From Rhodocyclaceae bacterium UBA5602 (GTDB taxonomy: Bacteria > Pseudomonadota > Gammaproteobacteria > Burkholderiales > Rhodocyclaceae), in assembly GCA_002424865.1 (NCBI GenBank), contig DILC01000047.1, positions 1 to 36,846 on the forward strand: a DNA stretch of 36,846 nt. Reading direction: 5' to 3'. This document shows positions 18,823-26,327 of the stretch, piece after piece; the first letter of the stretch is position 1, and each line of letters starts with the position of its first letter. Made by a program: the position numbers and the translations under genes. The notes beneath the pieces are model-generated. The model did not search any database and was not told the origin of the DNA. It worked only from the letters and a program-made list of their open reading frames with translations.

Positions 18823-19653
18823 ATGAATAACACAGCAGGCAAATCTGCGAAGTTTTCTTTGGATTTATTTCGTTTGGATGGCCGTGTTGCGCTCGTCACG
18901 GGCGCCGGCGTTGGTCTGGGGCGGGTGTTCGCATGTACGCTGGCAACGGCGGGCGCCAAGGTGGTGTGCGCGGATATTGACTTCGCCACCGCGCAGGAAA
19001 CGGTGCGGCAAATTACCGCAGCGGGCGGCCTGGCGCTGGCTTTGCAGGTGGATGTCGCCAATGAGGATGCGGTTGCCAATATGGTGGCAGACACGTCCGC
19101 GCACTTTGGCGCGCTGGATATTCTGGTCAATAACGCAGGCATTGCCACGCCACCCTTGCGCGTGCATGAAATGCCCGTTGCCGACTGGGATCGCCTGCAT
19201 CGCGTGAATACCCGTGGTGTCTTTCTCTGCACGCGGGCAGCGCTGCCATTCATGTTGCCGCGTAAAAAAGGCGTGGTCATCAACATTGCTTCGATTGCCG
19301 GGTTGGGCGGCGTATCCCCCAAGACACCGGCGGTGGCGGTAAATTATTCTTCCTCCAAAGCGGCGGTGATCGGCTTTACCCGCCAGGCCGCAGCCGAGTA
19401 TGGGCGCGATGGCATCCGCTTTAACGCGATTGCCCCGGGCTGGCATCTGGGCACGCAATTGGGGCGTGAAGCCGCCCCGCCTTCCGAGCAGGCAATCCAG
19501 GCTTTTGCGGCGGCCTTGAATGAGGCCACGCCCATGGGGCGCACGGGAGACCCGGAAGAGTTGGCAGGCTTGCTGCTTTATTTGGCGAGCGATGCGTCCA
19601 GCTTTGTGACCGGGCAAGTCATCGCCCATGATGGCGGCTGGACTGCCTGGTAA
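18823..19653 (+). CDS. Short-chain dehydrogenase/reductase (SDR 1), canonical
   Basis: This 276-residue classical SDR is an NAD(P)-dependent alcohol/ketone oxidoreductase. Visible are the cofactor motif TGAGVGLG (26-33), NNAG (about 103-106), catalytic Ser157 and Tyr175-x3-Lys179 in YSSSKAA, and the C-terminal GQVIAHDGGW. GAGGAG lies 5 nt before ATG 18823, which decides the start over a GTG at 18817. It points toward and almost touches the sigma-54 activator gene (15 bp between ends). It is therefore outside the promoter-proximal oxygenase operon, but probably belongs to the same catabolic island. Substrate is unknown. Confidence 0.9.
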   Translation: MNNTAGKSAKFSLDLFRLDGRVALVTGAGVGLGRVFACTLATAGAKVVCADIDFATAQETVRQITAAGGLALALQVDVANEDAVANMVADTSAHFGALDILVNNAGIATPPLRVHEMPVADWDRLHRVNTRGVFLCTRAALPFMLPRKKGVVINIASIAGLGGVSPKTPAVAVNYSSSKAAVIGFTRQAAAEYGRDGIRFNAIAPGWHLGTQLGREAAPPSEQAIQAFAAALNEATPMGRTGDPEELAGLLLYLASDASSFVTGQVIAHDGGWTAW

Positions 19654-19680
19654 CGCCATGCTTTAGCGTTAGCCGCCATC
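19630..19680. terminator. Nested inverted repeat spanning both convergent gene ends
   Basis: GATGGCGGCT (19630-19639) is the exact reverse complement of AGCCGCCATC (19671-19680). Inside it TAACGC (19651-19656) pairs with GCGTTA (19666-19671). The SDR stop and the activator stop are both part of the inner arms. It may serve as a shared terminator for converging transcripts. No T-run follows in either direction, so intrinsic termination is not proven. Confidence 0.45.
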
Positions 19681-21441
19681 CGCCAGGCTGGCTTGCTGTA
19701 ATTTGTAAGCCAGTTGGCGGCGCGTCAATCCTAAAGTGCGTGCCGCCTGCGAGATATTCCCTTTGGCGTCATGCACGGCCACGCGTAAAGCGCTTTGTTC
19801 CAATGCCTGCAAACTCAAGCCTTGCTCACGGGCAACGCGTAACAGCTGGTCGAGCTCGCCGGGTTTGCCAAGGCTATCAGGGCCGCTTGCGGCCGTCCTG
19901 GCTTGATCCGGTAAATCCAGTTCTTGGCGGGCAGGTGCTGTCGCGCGTGCGACGGCCGGAGCATGGGCGGAAAGTGCCGTTTGGGACGGCGCCAGTGCCT
20001 TTGACGCCGTCCCGTCAGCGCCGACTTTTATTTGTCTTTCATCCTCAAACGCATACAGGTGAAAACTGTCGATCGGGTGGTCCTGGTCGGCCAAAATCAC
20101 CGCGCGCTCTATCATGTGTTCCAGCTGGCGCACGTTGCCAGGATAGGGATGCGCCATCAACACGGCCACCGCATCCTGGGTGAAGCCGCTGGGTTGTTTT
20201 TCGTGGGTGGCGCAAAAGCGCTTAAAAAAGAAATCAACCAGGAGCGGCACATCGGCACGTCGCTCACGCAAGGGCGGCACGCGGATAGGGAAGGTGGTCA
20301 AGCGGAAAAACAAGTCTTCCCTGAACCTGCCTTCGCGCACTTCCGTACGCAGATCGGCGTTCGTTGCGGTGATCACGCGGACATCCACTTTACGCGTGCG
20401 CTGGTCGCCCACGCGTTCCAGTTCACCTTCTTGCAATACGCGCAGCAACTTGCCTTGCGAGGCCAAATCCAGCGTGCCGATTTCATCCAGGAATAAAGTG
20501 CCCCCTTCAGCGCGCTCAAACCGGCCGGGGCGCGAGTGGGTTGCGCCCGAAAATGCACCGCGTTCCACGCCAAAGAGTTCGGACTCAATGAGTGAAGCCG
20601 GAATGGCCGCACAGTTCACCGCGATAAAGGGCAGGTCTGCACGCTTGCTGCGCCGATGCACCAGGCGTGCGATGACTTCCTTGCCGACGCCGGTTTCACC
20701 GTGCAATAAAACGGTGGAGCGGGTGGGTGCAACTTTATCCACCAGATACAACACGGAATGAAAAGCGGCCGATACGCCCACGATTTCATTCACGCCGACA
20801 ACCACGGGTTTATCTGTTTGCCCCAGGCTCAAGTGGCTGATCAAGGGTCCGGTGGCCATGGCATGCTGCCGTTCGGCTTCACTCCATTGGTCGGCAAGCC
20901 GTCCGGCCATGCGGCAATGCATGTGGCCGGATGCGTTGCATTGCGGTTCGCGGAACACCACCATGCGACCCATAAAGGCGCTGCTATAGCCGCTTAAATA
21001 GCCCATCAATAACCAGCAAACACTCTCGGAGCTGGAGCCATACGCCGCCAAGTGGGATTCTGCTTCAACAGAATCCTTCAAAATCAGGTCGGCCTCGAAA
21101 ATGCCGCGTTGAATATCAATTTTCAGTTCGCCAAATTCAAGCGAAGCATAGCCTGCCAGCTGGTGAATCAATGCGCTCAAGCGATAGTTATAGACATCGC
21201 TCTCGTTCGCTTGATGCAATTTGCGCAGCAAGCCAGCGCCTTTGACGCCTTCTGCATAAGCGACTTGCGTGATCAAGGAGCGCGTGGCTTTGGATCCGCA
21301 AAGGTCAATGAGGCCACGGCGGTATTCAGTAAAGGCAGACGCATAAAAAAGAATCATGCGTTGCCCATCAAGGCGCATCTGCCCTTCCTGGCTTCCTTGC
21401 TGGAAATAAGGTTCCAGTGCGCCGGCGTCAAACAGTTTCAT
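19669..21441 (-). CDS. Sigma-54-dependent activator, XylR/DmpR family
   Basis: This 590-residue activator of aromatic catabolism has four parts: an XylR_N sensor (about 5-110), a V4R effector-binding domain (about 125-195), a sigma-54 AAA+ domain (about 220-455) with Walker A GETGVGKE at 249-256, and a Fis-type HTH at the C-terminus (NISQAARTLGLTRRQLAYKL). The sigma-54 contact loop reads GAFSGA instead of GAFTGA. The V4R zinc ligands of the phenol sensors appear kept (Cys142, Glu165, Cys168, Cys176). Start 21441 (MKLFDAG) is preferred to a TTG at 21477. It is divergent from the oxygenase cluster, with a consensus sigma-54 promoter between them, so it very likely controls that operon. Its effector is unknown. 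Confidence 0.93.
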   Translation of the reverse strand: MKLFDAGALEPYFQQGSQEGQMRLDGQRMILFYASAFTEYRRGLIDLCGSKATRSLITQVAYAEGVKGAGLLRKLHQANESDVYNYRLSALIHQLAGYASLEFGELKIDIQRGIFEADLILKDSVEAESHLAAYGSSSESVCWLLMGYLSGYSSAFMGRMVVFREPQCNASGHMHCRMAGRLADQWSEAERQHAMATGPLISHLSLGQTDKPVVVGVNEIVGVSAAFHSVLYLVDKVAPTRSTVLLHGETGVGKEVIARLVHRRSKRADLPFIAVNCAAIPASLIESELFGVERGAFSGATHSRPGRFERAEGGTLFLDEIGTLDLASQGKLLRVLQEGELERVGDQRTRKVDVRVITATNADLRTEVREGRFREDLFFRLTTFPIRVPPLRERRADVPLLVDFFFKRFCATHEKQPSGFTQDAVAVLMAHPYPGNVRQLEHMIERAVILADQDHPIDSFHLYAFEDERQIKVGADGTASKALAPSQTALSAHAPAVARATAPARQELDLPDQARTAASGPDSLGKPGELDQLLRVAREQGLSLQALEQSALRVAVHDAKGNISQAARTLGLTRRQLAYKLQQASLADGG

Positions 21442-21472
21442 CTTATGCCTGCCTAACTTAATGTGCAATAAC

Positions 21473-21503
21473 GTCAATTATTGACATTTTCTACATAAAT
21501 GTA
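21473..21503. promoter_or_regulatory. Paired dyads, candidate upstream activating sequence
   Basis: Two palindromes lie side by side: GTCAAT-T-ATTGAC (21473-21485) and TACAT-AA-ATGTA (21492-21503). They sit about 145-180 bp upstream of the predicted sigma-54 transcription start. That is where XylR/DmpR-type activators bind, and the first dyad resembles their TTGA/TCAA-rich sites. They are also just upstream of the activator's own start, so autoregulation is possible. Confidence 0.55.
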
Positions 21504-21522
21504 CAGTTGGAATTTTTTATCT

Positions 21523-21552
21523 AAAGTGCTCAATAGTCTAAAAAGACACTTT
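21523..21552. promoter_or_regulatory. Inverted repeat in the divergent promoter region
   Basis: AAAGTG (21523-21528) and CACTTT (21547-21552) flank a small inner stem GTCT-AAAA-AGAC (21536-21547), which shares its last C with the outer arm, so both stems cannot form fully together. The surrounding 21510-21595 stretch is strongly A/T-rich and could bend or bind IHF between activator sites and promoter. The role is inferred from position only. Confidence 0.3.
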
Positions 21553-21623
21553 TTTAATTGCCTAAATATAAAACCCCTTGTTATGCAAGGATAATTTTCT
21601 GACGGGTCAATCCCTCGAATCAC

Positions 21624-21639
21624 TGGCACTTAATTTGCT
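21624..21639 (+). promoter_or_regulatory. Sigma-54 (-24/-12) promoter
   Basis: TGGCAC-TTAAT-TTGCT matches the RpoN consensus TGGCAC-N5-TTGCW exactly, with GG at 21625-21626 and GC at 21637-21638, ten bases apart. Transcription should start near 21650, leaving a leader of about 65 nt before the Rieske gene at 21714. Together with the divergent sigma-54 activator this is strong evidence for inducible control of the oxygenase cluster. Confidence 0.88.
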
Positions 21640-21713
21640 ATATGGATGAGACGCAAAACTGCGCGTCGTGCAGCGCCTGTTCGACGAACAACAAAAAATA
21701 AGGAGAGAGCATT

Positions 21714-22955
21714 ATGGGCAAGGCCGAAAATTTGGCGTTACCTGAAATTGGTAGCCATGCGCTTGGCACGGCCAAGCTGCCGGTTGAGCAATATGTATCG
21801 CAAGAATTCTTTGAGCTTGAAAAAAAGCACATATTCGGCAAGAGCTGGCTGCTGGCCGGTCGCGAATCGGATGTCAAGGCGCCGGGTGACTACCAGAATT
21901 TCTTTGTCGATACCCTCGGTGTTTCTGTGGTCATCGCGCGCGGCAAAGACCAGAAGCTGCGCGCTTTTTATAACGCCTGCACCCACCGTGGCGCGCGTTT
22001 GGTAAATGCCGATACGGGCAACGTGCGTGCCTTGGTGTGCAACTTTCACGGCTGGAGCTTTAACCTTGAGGGTGATTTGATCAATGTGCCCGATGCGGGC
22101 TTGTTCGCAGGGCTGGATCCAAAGCAAGAGCATTTAAGGCCCATTCATCTGGATGTCTGGGGTGGCTTTATATTCATCAATCTAGCAGAAAAACCCGCGT
22201 GGACCTTGCAGCAATACATGCTGCCGCTGGATGAAAAATTTGACCGTTATCTGGGCAACAAGGACTGGTCGTGGAGCTTCGGCTGGCGCGCAAAATTCAA
22301 GGCTAACTGGAAGCTGATCGTGGATGCCCAAATCGAGGGGTATCACGTCGATATGACGCACCGCAAAACGATTGCCGGCGCGATTCCTGGCGCCAATACA
22401 GCGGCTTATTTTTTTCCTGATAGTGTGGGCGTGCCTTGTGGCGTTGCTGCCTATCGGCCGGAAGATGCCAGCCGTGGCATGCAAACCCCGATGAATTTGC
22501 TCTCAGCCAAATATGGCGCAACCTCCATTTACACCAAGCCTGAACGTGAATTCAAAGCGGAGGGGGGCGAGGGCGTGCTCAACGAAGATCACCCGCTGTG
22601 GATTTTTGATAACTATCTGGTGTTCCCGAATATCGTGATGTTTGTGCAAAAAGGCCAGATTCTGATTCAGCGCACGCTGCCGATTTCAGCCGATGAATGC
22701 ATTTGGGAAGTGGATTTTTATCACACCGAAACCCCCGCCAGCTTTGGCCAGGTGTTCAATATGGAGCAAGGCGTGATCCAAATCCGCGATGTATTGTCTG
22801 AAGATTTATATACCGCAGAAGGCATTCATGCGAACTTCAAGTGCGGGGCCATTACGCATGTGCATCTGAATAAGCAGGAGGTGACCCTGCGCGCCTATTA
22901 CAACCGGCTCATGAGTGCCATTGAAGAACAAAGCCAAGCGAAGGAGAGATCATGA
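21714..22955 (+). CDS. Rieske oxygenase alpha subunit 1 (stand-alone)
   Basis: This 413-residue ring-hydroxylating oxygenase large subunit is the first gene after the sigma-54 promoter. The Rieske 2Fe-2S site is Cys89-x-His91 ... Cys109-x2-His112 (CTHRGARL, CNFHGW). The mononuclear iron site is readable as EGYHVDMTH with His211 and His216. The residue that normally bridges the two metal centres between subunits is Glu208 rather than Asp, and the usual preceding Asn is Asp204. A likely third ligand lies in SEDLYTAEG. No beta subunit gene is adjacent; instead a 119-residue protein overlaps by ATGA. AAGGAG lies 8 nt before the ATG. It needs an external ferredoxin/reductase not seen here. Substrate is unknown; aromatic or alicyclic is likely. 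Confidence 0.92.
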   Translation: MGKAENLALPEIGSHALGTAKLPVEQYVSQEFFELEKKHIFGKSWLLAGRESDVKAPGDYQNFFVDTLGVSVVIARGKDQKLRAFYNACTHRGARLVNADTGNVRALVCNFHGWSFNLEGDLINVPDAGLFAGLDPKQEHLRPIHLDVWGGFIFINLAEKPAWTLQQYMLPLDEKFDRYLGNKDWSWSFGWRAKFKANWKLIVDAQIEGYHVDMTHRKTIAGAIPGANTAAYFFPDSVGVPCGVAAYRPEDASRGMQTPMNLLSAKYGATSIYTKPEREFKAEGGEGVLNEDHPLWIFDNYLVFPNIVMFVQKGQILIQRTLPISADECIWEVDFYHTETPASFGQVFNMEQGVIQIRDVLSEDLYTAEGIHANFKCGAITHVHLNKQEVTLRAYYNRLMSAIEEQSQAKERS

Positions 22956-23311
22956 CTGCAGCGACAGCAACCCGCGCCTGTCCCGTGATTGCGGGCCTGG
23001 AAAATCATCTTGCCGCATGGGGCTTGCCCACAACAGAAAAAAGGCTGGCCAAAAGACTGTCATCCGACATGGCGGAAGTGCGTTCTTTTTATGATGCCAT
23101 GCTACCCCGCTTGTCAGAGTTCATTGAGTATCTGAACCAGTTTCCGCTCGATGCGATTCCTGCAGAAGCGCATCAAATCGCTTGGGCTACCTTGGCGATG
23201 TGTGAGGTCGATAACGCGATCAACAAATGGCATGACACCACGCTGGATACAGGTATCGACATCTTGCGCATGATTCCAAAGAAGAACTTTCCGGATAGAG
23301 GGCAACAATGA
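22952..23311 (+). CDS. Unrecognised 119-residue protein coupled to Rieske alpha 1
   Basis: I do not recognise this family. The product is small and predicted mostly helical, with two cysteines (Cys11, and one in LAMCEVDNAINKW) and no transmembrane segment. Its ATG overlaps the Rieske alpha stop as ATGA, and its own stop overlaps the next SDR start in the same way. Translation of the three genes is therefore probably coupled. The position is where a beta subunit is often found, but at 119 residues it is clearly shorter than the ~160-190-residue cone-fold beta subunits and lacks their obvious features. An accessory or stabilising subunit of oxygenase 1 is a reasonable guess, no more. Confidence 0.8.
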   Translation: MTAATATRACPVIAGLENHLAAWGLPTTEKRLAKRLSSDMAEVRSFYDAMLPRLSEFIEYLNQFPLDAIPAEAHQIAWATLAMCEVDNAINKWHDTTLDTGIDILRMIPKKNFPDRGQQ

Positions 23312-24087
23312 GTGGACGTTTAGCGGGCAAAGTCGCTTTGATTACAGGCACAGCGGGTGGCCAGGGCCGCGCGGCAGCGGAGCTGTTTGCCGCTGAGGGC
23401 GCGTGCGTGGTGGGTTGCGATGTCAAGGCGGGAGATAGCGAAGAAACAGTGGATATGGTCACCAGGGCAGGTGGCAAAATGGTCAGTCGCGTGGTGGATT
23501 TGGGCGACGAGGAGCAAGTAAAAAGCTGGATAGATTTTGCCGTGGCGGCGTATGGTGACTTCGACATCCTTTACAACAATGCCTCCGCCGTGCGCTACGG
23601 GAAAATCGACCAATTCACCACAGAAGACTGGCATTGGCTGGTGCGTAACGAGCTGGATTTGGTCTATTACGCCACCAAATATGCGCATCCGGTGTTAAAG
23701 CGTCGCGGGGGTGGTTCCATCATTAACACGGCTTCTGCTGCGGGGGTGATTGGTTCAAACTTTGCTGGTCACATTCACCAGTTTGCGCACAGCATGACCA
23801 AGGGCGGGGTGATCGCCATGAGCCGCACGTGGGCTGCGGAATTTGCGCCGGACAACATCCGCGTCAATAGCATCTCGCCAGGGCTGATCGAGACGCCGGC
23901 GTTTGCCGTGTTTCCGGATAAGGAAATGTTGAAGAAAATGGTTTCTGACATCATGGATTTGCAACTGGTCAAACGTGTTGGACAACCCATGGATATTGCC
24001 TACTGTGCCCTGTATCTGGCTTCGGGTGAAGCGAGCTACGTCACCGGGCAAAACTTCTGTGTGGATGGCGGCCTTACGGCGATCTAA
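23308..24087 (+). CDS. SDR 2 with catalytic Tyr replaced by His
   Basis: This 259-residue SDR fold protein has the cofactor motif TGTAGGQG (13-20), NNAS in place of NNAG (90-93), Asn114, Ser143 in NTASAAG, and the C-terminal GQNFCVDGG. The normal YxxxK active site reads HSMTK: the Tyr is His161 (codon CAC at 23788-23790) while Lys165 is kept. A classical SDR needs the Tyr hydroxyl as acid/base, so this enzyme either uses His or does another reaction. The ATG overlaps the stop of the preceding gene (ATGA), with GAGGG upstream. It is third in the sigma-54 operon. Substrate is presumably an oxygenase 1 product, by context only. Confidence 0.9.
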   Translation: MSGRLAGKVALITGTAGGQGRAAAELFAAEGACVVGCDVKAGDSEETVDMVTRAGGKMVSRVVDLGDEEQVKSWIDFAVAAYGDFDILYNNASAVRYGKIDQFTTEDWHWLVRNELDLVYYATKYAHPVLKRRGGGSIINTASAAGVIGSNFAGHIHQFAHSMTKGGVIAMSRTWAAEFAPDNIRVNSISPGLIETPAFAVFPDKEMLKKMVSDIMDLQLVKRVGQPMDIAYCALYLASGEASYVTGQNFCVDGGLTAI

Positions 24088-24144
24088 TGGCCGTAGCCCT
24101 TGAGTCCGGCGATTTAAAAAATATTTTTGACAGGATATCCAAAC

Positions 24145-24804
24145 ATGCTTGAGCTTTATCACATCCAACGTGAAGGCGACCCCTACGGCGGCTCGCGTAA
24201 TTCCAGCAAAGTGCTGATCGCGCTAGAAGAAATTGGCGAAAAATATAAGGTCAAGCTGCTTTCGCGCCTGGAGGACTGCCGTCCGGCAGATGCGCCCTAT
24301 CGAAAAATCAACCCGAACGGTGTGGTGCCTGCGATCAATGATGATGGCCTGGTCCTGTGGGAGTCCGGCGCAATTTTGCGTTACCTGGCGGATACCCGCG
24401 GGGGCACGGCGCTCATGCCAACGGATGCCAGGCAACGTGCGCTGGTGCAGCAATGGCTGACTTGGGAAGGCACAACGCTGAACCCCACGCTGCTCAACCT
24501 GTTTTTCGCCATGATGGCGCCCACGCCGGACAACGATGCCATTGCTGCGGCCAAAGCGGCTTACCTTGGCAACCTGGCTATTTTGAATGCGCAGCTGGTC
24601 GGCAAAGACTATGTATGTGGCAGTTTTTCGATTGCCGATATTGCCTTGGGTTGCGTCGCGCCAATCAGCTTTAATTTGGGTCTGGACTTAAAACCCTATC
24701 CCGCTTTACTGGCCTGGATTAAGCGCTTGGGCGCCCGTCCTGCCTGGGCCAAGGCGGAAACGGTGATTGCCGACATGGCCGCAGGACAGGCCCAACTGGG
24801 GTGA
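24145..24804 (+). CDS. Glutathione S-transferase family protein
   Basis: This 219-residue two-domain GST has a thioredoxin-like N-terminal half and a helical C-terminal half. Glutathione-binding signatures are SRNSSKVLIALEE (with candidate catalytic Ser/Asn), NPNGVVPAI (cis-Pro) and WESGAILRYLAD. In aromatic-degradation clusters such GSTs can open epoxides, isomerise ring-fission products or dehalogenate; which applies here cannot be read. The start at ATG 24145 has AGGA 9 nt upstream and is preferred to an in-frame TTG at 24127. It lies 57 bp after SDR 2 and is probably the last gene of the first transcription unit, since a large inverted repeat follows. Confidence 0.9.
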   Translation: MLELYHIQREGDPYGGSRNSSKVLIALEEIGEKYKVKLLSRLEDCRPADAPYRKINPNGVVPAINDDGLVLWESGAILRYLADTRGGTALMPTDARQRALVQQWLTWEGTTLNPTLLNLFFAMMAPTPDNDAIAAAKAAYLGNLAILNAQLVGKDYVCGSFSIADIALGCVAPISFNLGLDLKPYPALLAWIKRLGARPAWAKAETVIADMAAGQAQLG

Positions 24805-24838
24805 TCGGTGGAAATAATAAGCAGAGAAAAAATCAAAA

Positions 24839-24875
24839 ACCCTGGACGGCTACTGATTCGATAGACGGCCAGGGT
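24839..24875. promoter_or_regulatory. Inverted repeat between the GST gene and Rieske alpha 2
   Basis: ACCCTGG (24839-24845) pairs with CCAGGGT (24869-24875) across 23 nt. It could be a rho-dependent pause/processing hairpin ending the first transcript or a regulator site for the second oxygenase. The rest of the 161-bp gap holds a CAGGCAG direct repeat (24923 and 24935) and a small AGTAT-CA-ATACT dyad just before the ribosome binding site. No second sigma-54 promoter was found. Confidence 0.35.
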
Positions 24876-24965
24876 CAAGCGGCAAGACTGCATCCCATGC
24901 CTGGGACAATACGTGAATAACACAGGCAGGGTTGCAGGCAGTATCAATACTGGAGGAGGAGAATA

Positions 24966-26327
24966 ATGAAAAAGTTTGATTATCAAACGCTGGTGGATTC
25001 CCAGAAAGCGCTACAGCAACGCAGCATTTTCTGGGATCCGGCGATTTACGAAGAAGAACTCAAGCAAATCTTCAATCGCTGCTGGTTGTTTTTGGGGCAT
25101 GAAACGCAACTGCCACAGCCCGGCGATTTTATCCGCACCTACATGGGTGAGGATGATGTCATCGTCGTACGCGGCAAGGATAAGGTGATCCGTGCATTTC
25201 TTAATGCCTGCACCCACAGGGGCAATAAGGTTTGCCAGGCAGAAGGGGGCAATACGCGCTCCTTTACCTGCTCATATCATGGCTGGTCTTACAACACGGA
25301 AGGCGATCTGGCGGGCGTACCGCTGGAGAAGGAAATTTACGACAACCTGGATCGCGCCAGTTTGGGTTTGGTTCCAGTGCCTCGTTTGGAGAGCTATAAA
25401 GGGTTGCTGTTTGGCTGCTTTTCTGAAGATGCGCCTAGCCTGCTTGACTACCTTGGCGATATTACCTGGTACATTGATGTGGTCACCGATAGTGCCAAAG
25501 GCGGCTTGGAGGTGGTTGGCACGCCTTATCGCACGGAAATCCCGGGCAACTGGAAGCTGCCAGTTGAAAATGCGATCGGCGACGGTTATCACGTGGCCTG
25601 GGCGCATGCGGGCGCGATGAGCGTGCTGGGCGCCATAGGCAATGGCCGCTCGGATAATGTGCTGGGCATTAGCGCAAACAATACGGGTGTCGATCAAGCG
25701 GGTGCGATAGAAGTCGTGATGAATACCCATACCGTCTTGACTACGCTGGATGGCCAATCTGGCTATGCGCTGTATGACCATCCTGACCCCGTGCTTGAGC
25801 ATATCGAGAAAAATCGTCCCCAGGCGATTGAAAAGTTGGGGGCGCTGCGGGGCAAACAACTGTATGGCTCGGAGACGCATATTGGCGTTTTTCCTAACCT
25901 GCAAATTATTCAGGGGCTTAACTTTATCCGCATCATTCATCCCAAAGGCCCGGGGAAATTTGAAGTGTGGACGTATGGCATGTGCGAGCGGGAAATGCCG
26001 GAGGAAACCAAAGGGATTATTCAGAATCACGTGCGGCAAACCTTTGGTCCAGCCGGTTTGCTCGAAGGTGATGACGGCGATTTTGTCGAGTCCATCACTC
26101 ACTCTGCAGCAGGCTATGCCACGCGGCAGATGAAGGGCTTTTTAGGCATGGGCATGGGGCGCAAAGTACCCTGGGATGGCCCGGGCGAAGCATCGCCTGG
26201 CTTGGTGAACGAGGCTTGTCAACGCGGGTTTTATGATCAGTGGCGGCGCGCCATGGAGGCCGCTGACGCTCACGGGATCATCGGGGAAGCAACCCCTGTT
26301 GCGTTGCGGGAGGTGCGCCATGGCTAA
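24966..26327 (+). CDS. Rieske oxygenase alpha subunit 2 (biphenyl/toluene/naphthalene-type)
   Basis: This 453-residue large subunit of a ring-hydroxylating dioxygenase has Rieske ligands Cys82, His84, Cys102 and His105 (CTHRGNKV, CSYHGW). The mononuclear iron motif is canonical, GDGYHVAWAH, with bridging Asp206 and ligands His209 and His214; the third ligand probably lies in EGDDGDFVE near the C-terminus. Sequence style (WLFLGHETQLPQPGDF, YMGEDDVIVVR) is that of the biphenyl/toluene/naphthalene group, so cis-dihydroxylation of an aromatic ring is likely. GGAGGAGGAG precedes the ATG. The beta subunit gene overlaps its 3' end by 8 bp. Ferredoxin and reductase components are not in the window. 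Confidence 0.93.
   Translation: MKKFDYQTLVDSQKALQQRSIFWDPAIYEEELKQIFNRCWLFLGHETQLPQPGDFIRTYMGEDDVIVVRGKDKVIRAFLNACTHRGNKVCQAEGGNTRSFTCSYHGWSYNTEGDLAGVPLEKEIYDNLDRASLGLVPVPRLESYKGLLFGCFSEDAPSLLDYLGDITWYIDVVTDSAKGGLEVVGTPYRTEIPGNWKLPVENAIGDGYHVAWAHAGAMSVLGAIGNGRSDNVLGISANNTGVDQAGAIEVVMNTHTVLTTLDGQSGYALYDHPDPVLEHIEKNRPQAIEKLGALRGKQLYGSETHIGVFPNLQIIQGLNFIRIIHPKGPGKFEVWTYGMCEREMPEETKGIIQNHVRQTFGPAGLLEGDDGDFVESITHSAAGYATRQMKGFLGMGMGRKVPWDGPGEASPGLVNEACQRGFYDQWRRAMEAADAHGIIGEATPVALREVRHG

Noticed and set aside
24805..24965. A second sigma-54 promoter before Rieske alpha 2
   Set aside because: No GG-N10-GC with TGGC/TGC context was found, so the second gene set may be read from the first promoter or from another promoter type.
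25272..26102. 276-codon frame opposite Rieske alpha 2
   Set aside because: Arg/His/Gln-rich shadow; the plus strand has the Rieske and iron-site motifs.
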